The translations under genes were made by a program, and so were the position numbers. From positions 1 through 22,489 of the IMG/VR virus record IMGVR_UViG_3300035698_013655: a stretch of DNA of 22,489 bases; one strand, 5' to 3'. Below, piece after piece: positions 1-7,576 of this stretch. The stretch is from a virus. The notes below the pieces were generated by a model. It ran no database searches and had not been told where the DNA came from. It saw nothing but the letters and a program-made list of their open reading frames with translations. Positions within the stretch are counted from its first letter, which is position 1. Each line of letters begins with the position of its first letter.

Positions 1-858
1 ATTGGCCACAGTGAATCGCTCGTTATTTAGCTGAACCATCCCCGCAACATCAGTAATCAGAACAATGTCACCATTGGCGTAGGTATCGCTTCCCGCATAG
101 GTAACGACTGCCGGATTAGCCTGAGTGATGCCGGTGATAATTTGCGATAAATTAAATGTCTCTCTCACGGGGGCGTGATTCGTCAGAGTCCAAGCGGTTG
201 CCCCTGTGGTCTCCAGCTTCTTAGGATTATGAGCCTCGTGGGCGATATAGATCGTGACTCCAGTTTCCTGAGCGAACTTTAAGTCACCGAGCTGAGCGGC
301 CGTATATGGGGTTGCCACCTCTACGATTGTCTCAATAGACCCTCCGCTAGTGTATGTCGTGTATGAAGTACTGTCGATTCCTGTCAGCTCGAAGGTATTT
401 AGCCCCACATTGACATTTGCTACGATATACTCCTTGCCATCGGCCTCGATCATTCCACCTATATTACTGAGATACACGCTATCGCCATTGGCGTAATTAT
501 CAGCACCAGCGTAAGTGACGACAGCGGGGTTAGCCTTTGTGATTGCCGTGATGTCCTGAGCAGCTTCTTTTACCTGAGCACCATTGCGGTGGAACCGAAG
601 AAAAAGAGGTGTGAACTCCAGTATGTAGGTGAACTCCTCCGTGATGTCAATTTGGTGGAGGTGCGCCGCCTGCCCAAGCCGGGTATTTGAAACATAAATC
701 GTGCCCGTGCGAAACTTAGCCCCGCCGGTGGCGCGTGTGATAAAATTCTCGGCCTTCTTTAATCCCTTGTAGTATATTCCAAGGTCAATTCTTCCATCCA
801 GCTCATCAGAAATCTCGCCGGCGGAAAAGTCAGGGTATGATACGTTTACTTCAACCAT
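1..858 (-). CDS. Tail tubular-B-like / stabilisation protein with FCCH-like repeats (partial)
   Basis: This frame opens with ATG at 858-856 and stays open for 286 codons to the left edge, so the C-terminus is missing. The N-terminus has the pattern PDFSAGEIS..L.GR.DL..YYKGLKK..NFI....GGAKFR.GT.YV (residues 9-56), typical of the large tail nozzle or stabilisation proteins of short-tailed phages. Residues about 103-173 and 241-286 are two related modules sharing ANPAVVTYAG, YANGD and V..GM motifs; they resemble the small domain annotated in phage tails as ubiquitin-activating E1 FCCH-like. The ATG lies 8 bases inside the end of the upstream tail adaptor gene, so the two are probably translationally coupled. 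The family call is from memory of such proteins. The role, forming the tail tube below the adaptor ring, is inferred from position. Confidence 0.75.
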   Translation of the reverse strand, partial: MVEVNVSYPDFSAGEISDELDGRIDLGIYYKGLKKAENFITRATGGAKFRTGTIYVSNTRLGQAAHLHQIDITEEFTYILEFTPLFLRFHRNGAQVKEAAQDITAITKANPAVVTYAGADNYANGDSVYLSNIGGMIEADGKEYIVANVNVGLNTFELTGIDSTSYTTYTSGGSIETIVEVATPYTAAQLGDLKFAQETGVTIYIAHEAHNPKKLETTGATAWTLTNHAPVRETFNLSQIITGITQANPAVVTYAGSDTYANGDIVLITDVAGMVQLNNERFTVAN

Positions 859-1480
859 CGAAATAAATCCTATGAGAAGATCTGTGATACCCCTGACGGC
901 GGCTACGAAGAGCGCGACTTTGCTCTCTGCGGATTGGAGGGGATTCCTGCCCGTCTACGGAGCGTGATAGCATGCCGCGCTCCCTGCGGAGATCCGCTAG
1001 AATTTTTACAAGGTTTTTATCGCCAGCGACTTTGAACGCCGTATGCAGCGCAATGTCCATAGCCAGAAGGGTGACGAACAGCGTGTCCATCACACTTACA
1101 TCAGTGACATCATAAATATAAACCAGCCGGAGGGAGGATGTGTCGCCACTGTATAGTATCTGGCGCTTCTCGTATCTCCATAAAGCACTATCAATAATAA
1201 TCCCTTCATCGCTCTCCACGTACAGCGGGCGAATGCAGTCAGCAGGGACGGGGAATGCCTTTGAGTGCCCAAAAACAGGGGCTGTCGCAGAGGCGGCCAA
1301 CAAAACGCGCTCTGTTGCGAAATTCCACGGGTGCTCTCGTAAGAGCTTTTTTCTGAGAATAGTGTACCACCGGGCGAGTAGAGATTCGGTGGGGTCTGTT
1401 GGGTTTTCAATATCGGTTACTGTCCCAGCGGTTAATAGATCAAGAGCGAGATTGCCTATATTGGTGCTAGAATCAGCCAT
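851..1480 (-). CDS. Tail adaptor, tail tubular protein A-like (gp11-like)
   Basis: This 209-residue protein is the size of podovirus tail tubular A proteins, which form the ring between the portal and the tail nozzle. The N-terminal half follows the family pattern: IGNLALDLL near the start, then PTDPTESLLARWY, RK.LLREHPWNFA and FPVPADCIRPLYV. The start ATG at 1480 has GGGG a few bases upstream. The gene lies just after the intrinsic terminator at 1511-1537, so its expression probably depends on readthrough or on the longer upstream transcript. Its stop overlaps the ATG of the next tail gene. The C-terminal 50 residues are rich in Arg and Ser. The assignment rests on sequence pattern and gene order; no search was run. 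Confidence 0.75.
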   Translation of the reverse strand: MADSSTNIGNLALDLLTAGTVTDIENPTDPTESLLARWYTILRKKLLREHPWNFATERVLLAASATAPVFGHSKAFPVPADCIRPLYVESDEGIIIDSALWRYEKRQILYSGDTSSLRLVYIYDVTDVSVMDTLFVTLLAMDIALHTAFKVAGDKNLVKILADLRRERGMLSRSVDGQESPPIRREQSRALRSRRQGYHRSSHRIYFDG

Positions 1481-1490
1481 ATGTACCCCA

Positions 1491-1537
1491 TAACATAAAA
1501 AAATAAATCAGATGGGGGTAGAATAACTACCCCCATC
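1491..1537 (-). terminator. Intrinsic terminator after the capsid/decoration genes
   Basis: A perfect 11-bp stem, GATGGGGGTAG (1511-1521) pairing with CTACCCCCATC (1527-1537), closes a 5-base loop. On the minus strand it is followed by a T-rich run (about 1507-1491, including seven T in a row). It lies 14 bases after the stop of the decoration-like gene and upstream of the tail adaptor, so it should separate abundant capsid transcripts from tail transcripts. The plus strand side lacks a T tract, so it reads as a minus-strand terminator. Confidence 0.85.
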
Positions 1538-1551
1538 CAACCACACAAGCA

Positions 1552-2043
1552 TTATAGGTAAGCAAAAGTACCCACAACACGGATAGTACCGGCGGCAGAA
1601 CCGACGGTATTCGCAGTCAACGCAATGTCGTACGCTGACGAAGGATTAGTCTGGGCACTTACAGTTGCCAGATTCTGAGCACCATTAGCGATACCAATGG
1701 TAGTCATTCCCACATTGTTAGACACGGCGACGACACGAGCAGTAGCCATGCTGACGCCGTCAGCAAGGATGTCTTTGTCTACTACAGCACCGCTGTTTTC
1801 TTCATACAGGCCAAAATCATAATCAGTGCCACTCGTAATCGCAGTGTTATGCACTGTGAGATTGATAGGAACTGCATTAGCCGGGACGCTCTTAAAGATA
1901 CGATAGATAGAACCATCATCATCTCCTGATGCCACCGCAGCGGTGCCAACAACAGTAAAGGTGTCGGTTCCACTGGCGGTAAGAGCAGCGGCTTTCTTGC
2001 CTGCTTCTAAAGCAGAATCGGTATATTTATCAACTACAGCCAT
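1552..2043 (-). CDS. Probable capsid decoration or head-associated protein
   Basis: This 163-residue protein is rich in Ala, Thr, Val and Gly, with a predicted beta-rich look and no motifs that fix a family. It starts at ATG 2043 with a clear AAGGAGA Shine-Dalgarno site. It follows the major capsid gene by only 18 bases and precedes the strong terminator, so it is co-expressed with the capsid protein and probably at a similar high level. Small proteins directly after the capsid gene are often head decoration or stabilising proteins, which is the basis of the call. The body includes TASGTDTFTVVG, NLTVHNTAI and a C-terminal GTIRVVGTFAYL. It could instead be another minor virion protein. Confidence 0.5.
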   Translation of the reverse strand: MAVVDKYTDSALEAGKKAAALTASGTDTFTVVGTAAVASGDDDGSIYRIFKSVPANAVPINLTVHNTAITSGTDYDFGLYEENSGAVVDKDILADGVSMATARVVAVSNNVGMTTIGIANGAQNLATVSAQTNPSSAYDIALTANTVGSAAGTIRVVGTFAYL

Positions 2044-2061
2044 TGTAAATTCTCCTTATAA

Positions 2062-2946
2062 TTAAGCAGTTGTTTGAACTTTTTGAACCAAAACGCCTTC
2101 GGTACGAACAGCGCCAATTTCAAATACTACCTGAACTTGGTCTGTTTCGATAAAGTCGTTACGAGGCTCAATCTTGATGGACATCTCTTTCGAGAGGCCT
2201 AGGCAAATGCCGCGAGTAGATGCGAACAGAAGATCGCGAACACCGCCAGTGACATTCAGAATCGGGTTAGGAACAGAACCAGCAAAAGGAATCAAGTGCA
2301 TTCCTAGAGCGTTACTCACGTTACCCTTCTCAACATTAAAGTCGCTGGTATAATCACCGGATACAAGCTCAATCTCGCCCATAAGAGCGGTATTTTCTTT
2401 ACCGGCAATAGTACCATAGATGTCTTCATTCGCGTCGAGACCAACATCAGCATCCCAGAAATTCTGACGAATCTCCAGCATCTTCTCGTAGGTAAGACCC
2501 GATGTAGCATCAACAGTGACAACGCCATCAGTGGCAGCCGTAACAGTGGTCTCAAAATCACGACCAGTCAAAACAGAGGCAAAAGCAGCTTCGTATGCAA
2601 CGCGATCATATTCACGCAATGCACCAGCGGCAATAGCTTTTCCGTATTCAGATCCGGGATTCATAAGAGCACCACGAACGTCACTTGCATCGATCGGCAA
2701 GTTGATAACGAAACGACGACGGCTAATTTTCCGACGATTGTGCTCGATATTGTCGAACGTTGCAGGAACATTACGTCCTTGAACTTCACGTGCTTCCACG
2801 CGGCCAAGGCCATCATATGCCCAAACATCACCAGACATTTGTTTAACCATTAAAAAGGGGCGAAGACGAGCAGCTAATTGCTGTGTCTCCTGATGAATTA
2901 CGTCACTAAACTCGGTGGTTAGCGACTTATCAAAAGAGTCTACCAT
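2062..2946 (-). CDS. Major capsid protein (HK97-fold type)
   Basis: The protein has about 294 residues and sits after the scaffold-like gene and before a decoration-like gene, the normal position of the major capsid protein. Features include an N-terminal helical segment, a basic stretch RRKISRRRFVINLPID, a central GSEYGKAIAAGALREYDRVAYEAAF segment and a beta-rich C-terminal part ending EGVLVQKVQ. ATG 2946 is preferred because the AAGGAG site lies 6 bases upstream; a GTG at 2949 is also in frame but only 3 bases from it. The gene has its own promoter candidate (3084-3112) and a leader with hairpins, and transcription can stop at 1511-1537. The family assignment comes from gene order and overall pattern, without a structural search. 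Confidence 0.75.
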   Translation of the reverse strand: MVDSFDKSLTTEFSDVIHQETQQLAARLRPFLMVKQMSGDVWAYDGLGRVEAREVQGRNVPATFDNIEHNRRKISRRRFVINLPIDASDVRGALMNPGSEYGKAIAAGALREYDRVAYEAAFASVLTGRDFETTVTAATDGVVTVDATSGLTYEKMLEIRQNFWDADVGLDANEDIYGTIAGKENTALMGEIELVSGDYTSDFNVEKGNVSNALGMHLIPFAGSVPNPILNVTGGVRDLLFASTRGICLGLSKEMSIKIEPRNDFIETDQVQVVFEIGAVRTEGVLVQKVQTTA

Positions 2947-2949
2947 CAC

Positions 2950-3083
2950 ATTCTCCTTGTGAGTGCGTTAAAAAGAAAAAATTAATTTTCGATTCGCTAC
3001 CCACAAAGAAGTGGACGACATCTAAGGATTTACCTCTACTTAGATGGACTCCAGTTTAAAACCAAAGCTACCCGTCACTAATA
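2950..3083 (-). promoter_or_regulatory. Structured 5' leader of the major capsid mRNA
   Basis: Between the capsid promoter candidate and the capsid start lies about 130 bases with no gene. It contains an 8-bp perfect stem (CATCTAAG at 3019-3026 with CTTAGATG at 3039-3046, 12-base loop), a small stem CCAC/GTGG at 3001-3014, and a palindrome AAAATTAATTTT at 2978-2989 followed on the minus strand by a T-rich run. The Shine-Dalgarno site of the capsid gene follows. The stems could stabilise the mRNA or act as a processing site; a weak terminator for transcripts arriving from upstream is also possible. Confidence 0.5.
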
Positions 3084-3112
3084 TTTATAACACTGCTAAA
3101 CGACTGTTTCAA
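3084..3112 (-). promoter_or_regulatory. Sigma70-like promoter for the capsid cassette
   Basis: On the minus strand TTGAAA (3112-3107) and TATAAA (3089-3084) are separated by exactly 17 bases. Each hexamer differs from consensus at one position. The -35 element overlaps the stop codon of the scaffold-like gene, and transcription would run into the capsid leader. Confidence 0.55.
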
Positions 3113-3996
3113 GTCTTTTTATCGTAGTGGCGTTTTACTGCCCCAGATAATTCCGCAATTCTGCCCTGGATTTTCTTGTGATCAGGGTGAGAAAAATCCT
3201 TTCCCTCCTTTGATACACGTAGCTTAGCAAGCTCCGCACGAGTCTCTTCAATAGGCTGAGCAGAGGTTTTATCCCCTGACGTTAAATCATCTTCCACACC
3301 GAATTCCTTTTTGATGGAAGCAACTTCTTCAAGTGCTTTATTTACCTGATAGATAGCAGCAACCTGAACATCAGGTGGGGCAGCAGCCAAGGCCTGACGA
3401 AATTCTGCGGGGGCATCGCCCATGGATGCGAGGACTTTTTCCTGAACGGCGTCGTAGTTTTCGCCAAAATGCTCAGTAGTCAGCTCATTGAACTTATCGC
3501 TAAATTCTTTCGCCTGCCCGGTCTGGTTTTCTAGGTTTACCTTGCTGGCTTCCAGCTCGGCCTCTATGTATGGCGTCCAAAGTAGATCAACCTGCTTAGG
3601 GCTTAGCCCGGCGGCGTGGAAGAGCTGTTTCGCCTTGTCCATCTGCGGGGTGAGGTCAAAGCCCTCTGGTATTCCGTCAACAGCCTTGAACTCATATTTA
3701 TCTGGTGTTTCCGGCCTTCCCGCTGCGTTGAAGAAATTACTCCAGTCTTCATCGGAGGCACCAACGTCAGGTATCCCGGCCGGCCGTTTTCCGAGCATGG
3801 TCTGGGCATTTGCAAACTGATCAAAGAGATCGTCGTTGCTCTTAATATTGTCAGCCCAACCAGACTTAGCGTACCTGTCAGGAACAGCGAATCCATTGCT
3901 GTCATTAGACTGATCCCCCGTCGCCGCCTGTTGGGTTGCTTGACTTGCTGATGCCGCTTCGCTTGCGCTTTGCGACGATTGTTGTTCTTCGCTCAT
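3109..3996 (-). CDS. Putative capsid scaffolding protein
   Basis: This 295-residue protein is acidic to neutral and mostly helical, with a Ser/Gln/Ala-rich N-terminus (residues 1-30) and a charged, Lys-rich C-terminus, as is usual for phage scaffolding proteins. The middle has the pattern GRPETPDKYEF and FHAAGLSPKQVDLL, seen in phage scaffold or capsid-assembly proteins. It lies between the Bbp19-like gene and the major capsid gene, the normal scaffold position. The start ATG 3996 has GGAAGG upstream and lies inside the preceding gene, giving a 92-base coding overlap. It would act inside the procapsid and leave before or during DNA packaging. The call depends on composition, motifs and gene order. 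Confidence 0.7.
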   Translation of the reverse strand: MSEEQQSSQSASEAASASQATQQAATGDQSNDSNGFAVPDRYAKSGWADNIKSNDDLFDQFANAQTMLGKRPAGIPDVGASDEDWSNFFNAAGRPETPDKYEFKAVDGIPEGFDLTPQMDKAKQLFHAAGLSPKQVDLLWTPYIEAELEASKVNLENQTGQAKEFSDKFNELTTEHFGENYDAVQEKVLASMGDAPAEFRQALAAAPPDVQVAAIYQVNKALEEVASIKKEFGVEDDLTSGDKTSAQPIEETRAELAKLRVSKEGKDFSHPDHKKIQGRIAELSGAVKRHYDKKT

Positions 3997-4249
3997 CTTT
4001 TATGACCTTCCGTGTGTAATTGAACTCTATTTGCTTTAAATACTCGTGTTTAATCTTTTGTCTCAATCCCGCATATACCCCGCGCAATATAGCGTAGTAA
4101 TGTGAAACCTGTGGATCGTCACTAGCAAGATATACCTGATCATACAAGCACGAATCCTTTATCATAGCTAGGACTACCTGACCGTCCTCTGTCGCGGCGA
4201 CACGATTAAGTGCCTCCTTAAACATCGTTTCATCAACCTCAACCACCAC
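3905..4249 (-). CDS. Bbp19-like phage protein
   Basis: This small protein of about 114 residues has the core FKEALNRVAATEDGQVVLAM, a tyrosine-rich middle and YYAILRGVYAGLRQKI. It matches my memory of the Bbp19 domain family, named after a Bordetella phage gene and usually found in the structural cluster between portal and scaffold or capsid. The C-terminus (about residues 85-114) is basic, then Gly/Ser rich. AAGGAGG lies 3 bases before GTG 4249 and 6 bases before GTG 4246; either may be the start, and 4246 has the better spacing. It overlaps the portal C-terminal fragment by 11 bases upstream and the scaffold gene by 92 bases downstream. Its molecular role is unknown to me. Confidence 0.6.
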   Translation of the reverse strand: MVVEVDETMFKEALNRVAATEDGQVVLAMIKDSCLYDQVYLASDDPQVSHYYAILRGVYAGLRQKIKHEYLKQIEFNYTRKVIKDERRTTIVAKRKRSGISKSSNPTGGDGGSV

Positions 4250-4595
4250 TGGCCTCCTTGGCTAGTTTCTGTGCGCTGGCAGCAGTTTCGCTGGTCTGAG
4301 CCGCTTGCTCGGCAACTTGCATCGTCTCTGCTAACTCCTGCCTCTTCGCGTCAGCTTCATCGAGCGCCTTAACTTCATCATCCTGACGGATAATTCCAAT
4401 AGGCAGTCCTCGAATTTCGCCCATTTGCTTGTAGGCCTCGTTCACATTCACGCGATTTTTCACTCCCGGGAACAGCTGTATATCCTGACGGAGCTGCCCC
4501 AGCATTTCTAAAATTGCCAGATAGTCCTCAGTATTCAAAGCGGCCGCACCCTTGGTCTTGAACTTAACCGTATAAATATCCTTGCCCGCTTTCAA
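4239..4595 (-). CDS. Portal (head-tail connector) C-terminal fragment
   Basis: This 118-residue frame is in the same register as the portal gene just upstream, separated only by the TAA at 4622-4620. From the codon after that stop it reads LPEIIQERLKAGKDIYTVKF and continues through LNTEDYLAILEMLGQLRQDI, FPGVKNRVNVNEAYKQMGE and RGLPIGIIRQDDEV, then a Glu/Ala/Lys-rich tail. That resembles the end of T7-like head-to-tail connector proteins: two helices, then a D.a...a...G.P..ll.s..ev pattern. A TTG at 4595 is the only plausible local start, with weak AAGAG upstream. Portal plus fragment would be about 569 residues, the usual family size. It could be made by readthrough or reinitiation, or it could be the remnant of a broken gene. 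Confidence 0.65.
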   Translation of the reverse strand: MKAGKDIYTVKFKTKGAAALNTEDYLAILEMLGQLRQDIQLFPGVKNRVNVNEAYKQMGEIRGLPIGIIRQDDEVKALDEADAKRQELAETMQVAEQAAQTSETAASAQKLAKEASGG

Positions 4596-4619
4596 GCGCT
4601 CTTGGATTATTTCCGGTAA

Positions 4620-5948
4620 TTATTCCGGGGTCTCGCCAGCAGCAAGCAAGGCCTCCTCCTCTTCGGTGCCGGCAGACACGCCGAACTCGCCATCAAGCCA
4701 TAGGATATTGATTCCTCTTTCGATCAGCGGAACCAGCACCTCAGATAGCTGACGAGCGAACAAAGCTGCCAAGGACTGAGTGCGTATCTGGTCACGGATC
4801 TGTACCTCGCCCAGCGTCATCTCTGTGTTGCTGTTAAAATCAAGCAGGCGATCGAGGAAGAAATGCTGAGCAATAGATTCTTTCAAATCCTCAAGTCTTT
4901 TCAGTGCTGTGTTCATATCTCCGACCGTATTGATCGGAAATACGGGCGGGCGATTATTCTGATTATGCGTCGCATTGAAGACATTCGTTGCGCCGGCCGA
5001 TGTGTCTATAACTGAGCCTCCGAGCATGCCACTATCCAGAATCCCCAGAGGCGGATCGAGGACTTTTTCGGTGGCGATAATGATTGCCTCGCGCAGAACA
5101 TTCGCTTCCTTGATGTCTGGGAGCGCGTTCATACCCGGGCTGCGGCCGTACTCTTCGTAGGTGAGTTTGCGAAATCTGCCGAATTTTATGGGTAGATCTT
5201 CGTAGCCGGATTCCTTTAGAATAGTGCTTGAATCGTACTCCATGTGAATCGACTCGAACGGCATAGCCAACTGACCCTTGGTGGCGGTTGGCTTCGTGCG
5301 CGGGGCGATACGCCGTAATATCTTGAATTTCTTATTGTGCTCGCCGTCTTTCCAAGCCTTCGCTAATTTTTCGCTCAAATTTTCCTCGCCGTACTCAGCG
5401 ACGATACGGTGTAGAGTCCACTCGTAGAAAATATAAATCGTATCAACCAGCCCGTTTTTACCGGATCTGATGTAAATCTCTTTGATGCCATACGGCTTAA
5501 ATAGGAGCTTGCTGTCCTCACCGCGCTCAACACTAACCCCAGAGGAGCCGAAGATCAATTGATCCTGCATGTATTCGTCGAGAGCAAGCGTCAGATTCGC
5601 CTTGGGGTCGTCGAGAGCAGAGTAAGCCCGCTTATTAATTTTCGCGTAGAACTCAGCCAGATCTGTCGTCATCCCCAGATCATCAGGTGGCTCAAGTGCG
5701 AGTGATTTTTTTGCCGTACCATTCCACAGCATGCCCAGCAGCGAAGCAGAGGAATTAAACGCTGCGAAGGTGCCGGTCGAATCATAAACATCATCAATTA
5801 AAAAATGACCGGGGGTCTGGTCGATGGTGAAATTCTGCTTATACTGGGAGATATACTCGCCGAGAATCTGGTACATGTTGTTCCATGTATCCCTATCTGA
5901 CATTGCCTCTTTAAATTCGGTTTTTATCTGCTCGGGGGTTTGCTTCAT
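4620..5948 (-). CDS. Portal / head-tail connector protein, ended early by in-frame TAA
   Basis: This 442-residue protein fits the T7-like head-to-tail connector (portal) family: an N-terminal helical segment, FAAFNSSASLLGMLWNGTA near residue 62, a long central domain with YEEYGRSPGMNALPDIKEANVLREA, and a C-terminal part with E.TLGEVQIRDQ and LAALFARQLSEVLVPLIERG. Portals form the dodecameric ring at the packaging vertex, where terminase docks and the tail attaches. The start ATG 5948 has GAGG upstream and overlaps the previous gene as ATGA. Translation stops at 4622-4620, but the same frame continues as recognisable portal C-terminus. The stop sits in a near-duplicated 12-base stretch (CCGGAATAATTA then CCGGAAATAATC), so a small in-frame insertion could have created it. 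Confidence 0.85.
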   Translation of the reverse strand: MKQTPEQIKTEFKEAMSDRDTWNNMYQILGEYISQYKQNFTIDQTPGHFLIDDVYDSTGTFAAFNSSASLLGMLWNGTAKKSLALEPPDDLGMTTDLAEFYAKINKRAYSALDDPKANLTLALDEYMQDQLIFGSSGVSVERGEDSKLLFKPYGIKEIYIRSGKNGLVDTIYIFYEWTLHRIVAEYGEENLSEKLAKAWKDGEHNKKFKILRRIAPRTKPTATKGQLAMPFESIHMEYDSSTILKESGYEDLPIKFGRFRKLTYEEYGRSPGMNALPDIKEANVLREAIIIATEKVLDPPLGILDSGMLGGSVIDTSAGATNVFNATHNQNNRPPVFPINTVGDMNTALKRLEDLKESIAQHFFLDRLLDFNSNTEMTLGEVQIRDQIRTQSLAALFARQLSEVLVPLIERGINILWLDGEFGVSAGTEEEEALLAAGETPE

Positions 5949-6175
5949 CGCGCCCTCAAGAATCGTTTACGGCCATCGTCGTCGTCGTTGGCTGCAAGCG
6001 AGGCGGCAAATGCTGAGCGACGGGATGTGGCATCCGCCTGTGTTTTAGCACCGGTTATCTGAGCGTCAGCTCTGGCTTTGGCGTCGAGCTGCTCTTGGTT
6101 CGCACGATCCTCCTCCACCTTCTGCTGATTAATAACTGCTGAATTATCAGCCTTCGGCGAAAATAAACTTCCCAT
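5945..6175 (-). CDS. Small charged phage protein between terminase and portal
   Basis: The 76-residue protein begins MGSLFSPKADNSAV, has a Gln/Glu/Ala/Lys helical middle compatible with a short coiled coil, and ends in NDDDDGRKRFLRAR. I do not recognise a family. ATG 6175 has AGAGGGG upstream. Its TGA overlaps the portal ATG (ATGA), so it is very likely translated with the portal. Small helical proteins in this position are common in short-tailed phages, but that gives no function. Confidence 0.6.
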   Translation of the reverse strand: MGSLFSPKADNSAVINQQKVEEDRANQEQLDAKARADAQITGAKTQADATSRRSAFAASLAANDDDDGRKRFLRAR

Positions 6176-6212
6176 GAAACACCCCTCTATGGGATATTAC
6201 AGTAACACGCCT

Positions 6213-7553
6213 CTACATCTGCCTCAACCCTTTTCTGCTGCCCTGCCCAAATCGGGCGAGCGTCTTTAACCCGCCGCCCTTCTTCCGAATACCCATTTTA
6301 TTCTGCTGGGCTGACGGTGGACGCAGCCTAACACCGACCGCCAACGCCAGTGCATCCAGTAAATCGGTGGACGCTATTCCGCGAGATTTCATCTGACGCT
6401 TGCTCTCGACAACCAATTTACCCTGATCGTTTTTACCGACGAACGGACTGCTCATTTCATTTTTTAATTTACGAATATCCGGGATCGAGCCGCCGCGCTC
6501 CATCCAATCCAGTACCCCGTGCATCATCTCGCTACGCATGTTCGCATACAGAGGATTACTCGCAGACCCGCCAAACGGGATCTCCATGATCGAATACCCT
6601 GAGGAGCGTAGATAATCAATCACGCCCTCTCCGCGACCGGCATCAACCCTCACGTAATCTGGCATGAACGTATTTATCTGGTGGATAACTTTCTGAGCCA
6701 ACTCGACATTACTTAGCCCGGAATATACCAGCGGCTCGTATGCCTTGAGTCCAGCGGTGGGGAAAATAACGCTGGTATCATTACCGTACCGGGCAACATC
6801 AATACCCAAAACACGCACCTGACCCTTAACCTCAACGTCCGTGACCACCTTCTGAGCGGCTGCCTCCGCCATGACCATCGGAACCAATACCTCATCAGCG
6901 CCAGCCATCGGGTCACACAGAAATTCCCGCGCATACTGGGCTTCCGTCATCTCCGCCCGGGCACTCTCCAGCTCCTCGTCATCAATCAGTTTCGTGTCAA
7001 CTACGCTAAATACCTTCGCAAACCAACCCGGGGTGCTCTCGGCCATCTGGTACAGATCATACAAAATATCCACACCACGGAACGTCCCGATGAACAGTGC
7101 CCAGCCCTTGCGATCTGACAGCGCAGGACGAATTACCTCTCCCCACAGGTTCGGCTTACTGTCTGCAACCTCATCAATTACCACGCCGTCGAGGTACATA
7201 CCACGCAGCGCATCCGGGTTGTCACCACCAAACAGATGTATCTCGCACCCGTTGGGGAACTGAACTTTCAATTCGGATTCGTAGAATTTTACGTTGGGGA
7301 CGTGGTAACAGAATTTCTTGAAATAATCCCACGATACCTTTTTTGCCTGCTTGTAGTACGGGGCGATATACCCATACCGGCCATCGCCTGTCTCGTTCCT
7401 GAGTGCCGCATCAATCAGAGAAGCTACCGCCATGACCGTCTTCCCCATCCGCCGGTGGCATACCGCCACCCCGAATCGGTGTTCCGACATCAACTGGTGT
7501 AATTCCAGTTGAGATGGTCTCGGATCGTATGGTATCGTTATGATTTCGGCCAT
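6213..7553 (-). CDS. terL: Terminase large subunit (packaging ATPase-nuclease)
   Basis: This 446-residue protein drives DNA into the prohead and cuts the concatemer. Walker A is CHRRMGKT at residues 32-39, with the adenine-binding PSQLELH upstream. Walker B is GVVIDE at 123-128, with the catalytic Glu at 128. A coupling motif FIGTFRG lies at 154-160. The RNase H-like nuclease domain begins at GIDVARYGNDTS (Asp252), has RVDAGRGEG (Asp304) and ends at STDLLDALALA (Asp397 or Asp400). All motifs are intact and the length is typical. No strong Shine-Dalgarno site precedes ATG 7553, so it may be translated by coupling with the gene ending 23 bases upstream. The C-terminal tail is basic (KMGIRKKGG... 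to the end). Confidence 0.95.
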   Translation of the reverse strand: MAEIITIPYDPRPSQLELHQLMSEHRFGVAVCHRRMGKTVMAVASLIDAALRNETGDGRYGYIAPYYKQAKKVSWDYFKKFCYHVPNVKFYESELKVQFPNGCEIHLFGGDNPDALRGMYLDGVVIDEVADSKPNLWGEVIRPALSDRKGWALFIGTFRGVDILYDLYQMAESTPGWFAKVFSVVDTKLIDDEELESARAEMTEAQYAREFLCDPMAGADEVLVPMVMAEAAAQKVVTDVEVKGQVRVLGIDVARYGNDTSVIFPTAGLKAYEPLVYSGLSNVELAQKVIHQINTFMPDYVRVDAGRGEGVIDYLRSSGYSIMEIPFGGSASNPLYANMRSEMMHGVLDWMERGGSIPDIRKLKNEMSSPFVGKNDQGKLVVESKRQMKSRGIASTDLLDALALAVGVRLRPPSAQQNKMGIRKKGGGLKTLARFGQGSRKGLRQM

Positions 7554-7576
7554 GGGTATTACCGGCGTGTGTGGCG

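Noticed and set aside
3488-3951. Plus-strand open frames over the scaffold gene (and similar ones over the terminase and portal genes)
   Set aside because: They lie opposite well-supported minus-strand genes, lack ribosome sites and have no recognisable protein pattern.
4620-4622. General reassignment of TAA to an amino acid
   Set aside because: TAA ends the capsid, decoration-like and other genes at sensible places, so it works as a normal stop here.
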